From NCBI GenBank assembly GCA_051453625.1, contig JBOZIK010000001.1, positions 80,828,382 through 80,892,381 on the forward strand: a stretch of 64,000 bases of DNA, read 5' to 3'. This document shows, piece after piece, positions 59,961 through 64,000 of this stretch. The translations under genes were made by a program, and so were the position numbers. Under the pieces are notes generated by a model. It was not told where the DNA came from. It saw nothing but the letters and a program-made list of their open reading frames with translations, and made no database searches. Numbering within the stretch: position 1 is the stretch's first letter; the number at the start of each line of letters is the position of its first letter. This stretch comes from Welwitschia mirabilis (taxonomy: Eukaryota; Gnetophyta; Gnetopsida; Welwitschiales).

Positions 59961-60870
59961 CTTGAGGACTAGTGCGGTTTTAAGTAGTAACTTCAATCTA
60001 AGAAATTCCTCCTTGAATTTATCATCCAAGTAGAATGTATTTATATGCTTTAGTCAAATCTATTAATGATGTTACAAGTTAAGAAAATCCTAGAACAAAT
60101 TTTCAATAGAAGCAAGCCAACCCTAAGAAACTCTATAGTTGAGTGACATCCTTTAATTCTGGTCATTTCCTTATGGCTTAAACTTTGGTTGGTCTATTGT
60201 AATTTCTTTTCTGAAGATGATATATTCTAGATAATCGATTTCTATTTTAAAGAATTTGCATTTGCTTAATTTCACTTGAATTTATACTTGGAGAGAACCT
60301 ATAGCACTTTTTTCAAATGTGTAGTATGATCATCCTAATTTTTAGAATATATTAGGATATCATCTAAAAATATAATTACAAATTTATCTAAATATGTTCA
60401 AAAAACATCATTCATTAAACTTATAAAGGTGGATAGGACATTTGTTAAATCAAAAGGCATTATTGGAAATTTTTAATATCTATATCTTTTTTTCTGAAAT
60501 CAGTCTTGTAGATGTTTTATCCTTGATACCGATTCAATGGTAGCCAAATTTTAAATTGATCTTAAAAAAGTACTTGGCTCCTTATAGCTAATCCAATAGG
60601 TCATTACTTTGTAGTAATGGGTATCTGCATTTTATGGTTACTTTGTTGAGTTATCTGTAATTAATGCAGAGTTGTAAGATATCATCCTTCTTTTTGATAA
60701 ATAATATAGATGCCTCTTATGGTGATATACTAGGATGAACTTTTTCTTCTAACAATAGCCATTCAATTTGTAACTTAAATTCTCTTAATTCTATCACTGA
60801 GAAATGGTAAGGTTCTCTAGCTATTGGTTGTGCTCTAGCGATCAAATTGATTGCATGATTTACTATCTTT
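59961..60870 (-). pseudogene. Chromovirus J reverse transcriptase
   Basis: Minus strand, frame shifting two or three times. 60815: PYHFSVIELREFKLQ. 60715-60650: EASILFIKKKDDILQLCIN. 60530-60440: an FRKK-type segment, then MPFDLTN (G to D in the MPFGLTN box). 60400-60340: TYLDKFVIIFLDDILIYSKN, so the catalytic FLDD (60357-60371) is intact. 60140-59990: thumb and connection (LRVGLLLLKI). It belongs with CRM/Tekay-like chromovirus RTs. This is the only element in the window with a readable, unchanged RT active site. Confidence 0.88.
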
Positions 60871-61009
60871 AAATACATCTGAGAATTCCTTCAGTTCTTC
60901 TGATAGGGATGGATCTTATTCATGTTCTTATGCTTATATTAGGATGATAAACAACTATATCTTTTTGATATCTTTAACAATTTGCTGGGGTGAGATTGAA
61001 AAGATCTTC

Positions 61010-61350
61010 TTATTCTTTCCCTTCCCTTGAAAAATTTGTTCTTCAAATGAATAGAATAGCCTCAATGTTCTATGTTAAAAGTTAATTCAAACATTATATC
61101 TAAGTAAGAAAGGGATTCCTAGAATGGCATGATATTTCCTAATTTGAAAAACATAAAATGTATCCCTAAACTATAAGTTACGAAGGGTAAAGGAAATGAG
61201 AGTAGCAGCCCCATCTGGTGTAAGAACATTAACCTTTGTAACTCCTATGGTGGATTCTCATTCTTTAAAAGAGGTGATATTTAGTTTATAAAATAAAGAT
61301 TGTGAAATAAAATTATATGATGCACCACTATCAACTAAATACAAAATAAT
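61010..61350 (-). pseudogene. Chromovirus J aspartic protease
   Basis: Minus strand: LYLVDSGASYNFISQSLFYK (61345-61285) carries an intact DSGA active site. AILGIPFLLRYNV (about 61125-61085) is the ILGMDWL-like C-terminal box. Between them are the flap-like stretch and TPDGAATL. Few stops. Confidence 0.85.
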
Positions 61351-61489
61351 AAAAGATGAAATATTATCACATAACTCTAAGATGGAGTACTAGTTATGAA
61401 TTACACCTATTTAAATGGCAACATAGACTTGTTTTAATGGCATGGGATAATTTTGAAGAGTTTAAGTCCGATTTTGTTGAGAAATATTT

Positions 61490-62560
61490 ATTTCTTATGC
61501 TTTAGAAGGATAGTTCCTGGTTATGTGGCCTCTCTTGTGGCACTCATGGCAAGTCAAGTTGGTTCTGTATGGCTCCCTTACTGGTAGTGCAACTAAAGGA
61601 TGATGTTTATCACTTGGTTTGGTTGATTTATCCATCTATTCTCTTGGCCTTGGAGATAGTGCCTTATCTTTCAATATGCATCCTTTGTAGATTTCATTTC
61701 CAGGATGTGGACGAAACTTCGAAGTTTATGTAGCAAGGTCATAATGAAGCTATTACTCAATTGCTTCTCTGAAAATTTTTTATGTATTTTGTAAGGCATT
61801 AGAAGTTTGATCAATGTTCATTTAAGGGGTTTTTGCTTAGTCGTAGGCATTGGAATTTGACAACTTGGTCTTTAATGAAATCCTCTGGATTAAACTTCTT
61901 AAATTCTTCAATAAATATGTCCATGATATCCTATGTGGATGTTTCTATTGGTATTTGGACCATCATTCCTATGCACTTCCTAAAAGAAATGTAGTAGCAT
62001 GTATGAATCATCATTCTAAAGGTATATTTCAAAGTTTAAAACAGTTATCCAATTGTCAGATTCAAGATATGACTTCGTCACTTATTCTAGCTTTGCTTTC
62101 ATAGGCTTGTAAACATATCATCCTTACAAGCTACTCTCTTTCTCATTGTTCAATATTGAAATGGTTGGATCTATTTGTCAAGAAAGCTCAAGGATTAGTC
62201 TTTGTATTTAACAATTGCATCTATATATTTTAGAGGTCAACATCATTGGTAGGAGTATGTTGTCTAATGTAGAAGGTAGTTCTAGGAATGCCCTTTGAAT
62301 AGGTTCTATAAGCCTTTCTTCTAGGTGACAAAGAAGGCTGTCAAGCCTACTATAAGTGAATATTTTCAATGTGGCCTTCAAGTACATCTATTTACTCATT
62401 GACCCTATGTTCTATTATGTGCTAGTGGTTTTGACATCCTCTTGAAATTATACATCTTTTTCCTGATTTTGCAAGTGTTTGTTTACTCCTCCCTCCTTTT
62501 GATCTTCTAGTAATGCTGCCTTTTTATAGGTTTTACTAGTAGAAGTTGGGAACCTATAAC
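61490..62560 (-). pseudogene. Chromovirus J gag
   Basis: Minus strand. The capsid segment at 61935-61770 reads MDIFIEEFKKFNPEDFIKD, then QVVKFQCLRLS, NPLNEH and LTKYIKNF, the retrotransposon gag domain. The zinc knuckle at 61551-61510 reads CHECHKRGHITRNY: CX2CX4H is kept and the last Cys is Tyr. The N-terminal part (62560-62000) is too decayed to assign a start. The plus-strand 84-residue frame at 61850-62104 is antisense to this. Confidence 0.75.
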
Positions 62561-62628
62561 TACCTAGTAGTTATGAAAAAAAGTAGAGAAAATAGTTTCA
62601 AGAGATTACCATAACAACCTACTAACAT

Positions 62629-62768
62629 GGATAATAACTACTACTGAAAGNNNNNNNNNNNNNNNNNNNNNNNNNNNNNNNNNNNNNNNNNNNNNNNNNN
62701 NNNNNNNNNNNNNNNNNNNNNNNNNNNNNNNNNNNNNNNNNNNNNNNNNNAATAACTACTACTGAAAG
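62629..62768. repeat. Short duplicate across gap 62651-62750
   Basis: 'aataactactactgaaag' is on both sides of the gap. Confidence 0.8.
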
Positions 62769-62779
62769 TTTGTGTGTTA

Positions 62780-63550
62780 CGAGATGTCCTGGGGATGGTA
62801 CTAGGAATTCAAGTGCAATGTTAGGCATCTATATGTACTAGCTATAACATTAGACCTCTAAGTAAGATATCCATCTATTAAGTATGATATTAGATCATCA
62901 AGTGCGATGTTAGGTCCTAAACAGGTGATGTAAGAGAGAGGGCAGATGATTCTAGAATTATGACTGATAAGTGCAATGTTGAGCATCCAAGTATGACGTC
63001 GGACACTTAAGTGTAACTTCAGCTACTCATATGTAACATCAAGCTTGAAGGAATTTCCAAATGTTGCATCAATTTTAACAAGATTAACTGTAACATCAGC
63101 CTTTAAAGTATGACGTTGGCTTTCTAGAAGTATAACATCAACCTTTCAACTATGATGTTAGCCTTTGAGGAGTGCAACATCAATCTTTGAACTCTGACGT
63201 TGGTTTTTAGGAAGTGCAACATTAGTGGTCTAAAATTGTAACATTGGCCTTCTTGAAATGAGATGTTGACCTTTTAGGAGTGTGAAATTAGCCTTTGAAA
63301 TGCAACTTCAGCCTTATAGAAGTGCAATGTCAACCTTCAAAGTACGATGTCGGCCTTTAAGGAGTGTAACGTTGGCCTCTAAAGCATAACATTGACCTTC
63401 TAAGTGTGTAATGTAGCCTTTAAACTATGACATTGTCCTTTAAACTATGATGTCATCCAATGTTAGCCTTTGAATTATAACATTGGCCTTCTGGGAGTGT
63501 AACATAGACCTCTAAAGTATAAAATTAGTATTTTAAGTTTAATGTTAGAC
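62780..63550. repeat. Degenerate minisatellite of about 30-base units
   Basis: Repeats of the kind 'gaagtgcaacatcagcctttgaa', alternating with 'tatgacgttggcctt'. The core (A/G)AYRT(T/C)RGCCTT recurs about every 28-33 bases from 62990 to 63500. It is looser from 62800 to 62990 ('aagtgcgatgttaggt', 'aagtgcaatgttgagc'). Some units keep CpG ('gacgttgg', 'gatgtcggcc'). No frame stays open. It sits upstream of a TATA box in a possible LTR. Confidence 0.75.
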
Positions 63551-64000
63551 TTCAATTTACTTGTATTTTAAGTCTTTAATTTTTCTAAAGTTAACAAGAG
63601 TTGTTTATATTTAACTGAGTTTTGATTAACTATGGTTAACTTTATTATGTTAGAATTAGGTTTAAATCCTGGGTAATCACTATAAATAGTTCCATAGTCC
63701 CCTCTTTTTTTTTTACTTCCTTTGTTACGTGCCTTCATAGTCAAATTGGTAATTATTTTATTTATTCTTTCCCTTGTCTTTTTCTTTTTCTACTTTTCAT
63801 TTAATGTTCTTTTTCTTTTCTTAATTTTTGTGTAGGTCCTTCCACAACTTATTTTTGCCTCTAAATAAAAGTTCCTTCTAGCATTTGTGGATGTACTTCT
63901 TCTACTCTAGTTCAGGCTTGGCTTTCATACTTCACCTTGATATTTCTTGGAATTCTACCAATATCAGATTTACAAGGTTGAAAATATAGCAACATGCTTT
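63551..64000 (+). mobile_element. Possible LTR (U3 end, R, U5) of a further retroelement
   Basis: A TATA box (63681) is followed by pyrimidine-rich text and, near the window's end, by a weak initiator-Met-like primer site 'aatatcagatttac' (63960-63973) after 'ttctacc'. If so, the minisatellite is in U3. Boundaries and partner LTR are not seen. Confidence 0.3.
63681..63689 (+). promoter_or_regulatory. TATA box downstream of the minisatellite
   Basis: 'tataaatag' preceded by 'gggtaatcac' and followed by 'tccatagtcccc'. Confidence 0.45.

Noticed and set aside
61850-62104. 84-residue plus-strand ORF
   Set aside because: It is antisense to the gag domain of chromovirus J, which has clear family motifs on the other strand.
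62780-63550. CRISPR-like array
   Set aside because: Units are contiguous and degenerate with no unique spacers, in a plant retroelement context; a minisatellite fits better.

Overview
This window looks like nuclear DNA from a plant genome that is AT-rich and saturated with transposable elements. I found no convincing host gene, tRNA, rRNA or CRISPR array. Almost everything recognisable is decayed LTR retrotransposon: Ty1/copia of the SIRE/Maximus type (gag, pol, then an extra ORF in the env position), Ty3/gypsy of the Athila/Tat branch, and one Ty3/gypsy chromovirus with a chromodomain remnant. The plant assignment rests on these lineages and on primer-binding sites resembling those of Athila (tRNA-Asp-like) and copia (initiator-Met) elements. 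The base composition would suit a very AT-rich lineage, such as some holoparasites, but I cannot name a species.

Layout. 1-1790: 3' end of a copia env-position ORF. 1801-3390: a copia LTR. 3400-8520: copia gag, protease, integrase and RNase H end (reverse transcriptase deleted), then the env-position ORF. 8521-9015: LTR fragment of gypsy family E. 9016-13490: gypsy F (+ strand) with LTR, PBS, gag and pol end. 14588-28875: gypsy G (- strand), inserted inside F. 28876-31392: rest of F and its truncated 3' LTR, abutting the pol end of a second copia (C), with a second copy of the junction after a gap. 33720-35509: env-position ORF of copia C, interrupted by gypsy E (+ strand, 35510-47169, with LTRs and pol), then resuming at 47170 and ending in a copia LTR (to about 49890). 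51985-52250: a small Athila pol fragment. 54110-55950: minus-strand copia gag, PBS and short LTR. 56934-62560: minus-strand chromovirus J, the best preserved element. 62751-64000: a degenerate minisatellite and a possible new LTR.

Two processes shaped what is visible. First, coding regions have decayed mainly by C-to-T and G-to-A changes: Gln, Arg and Trp codons became stops, and zinc-finger Cys codons became Tyr. This fits loss of methylated cytosine in silenced repeats. Second, most 100-N gaps are flanked by near-identical direct duplicates, so many apparent tandem repeats are probably assembly artefacts or unmerged alleles.

The most interesting signals are a nested palindrome built from a GTCATC/GATGAC unit in the LTRs and leaders of two gypsy families; an env-position ORF with a similar REFY-type segment in both a copia and a gypsy element; deep nesting (G in F, E in C); and a minisatellite in a possible LTR U3. 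No feature is predicted to encode an intact protein.
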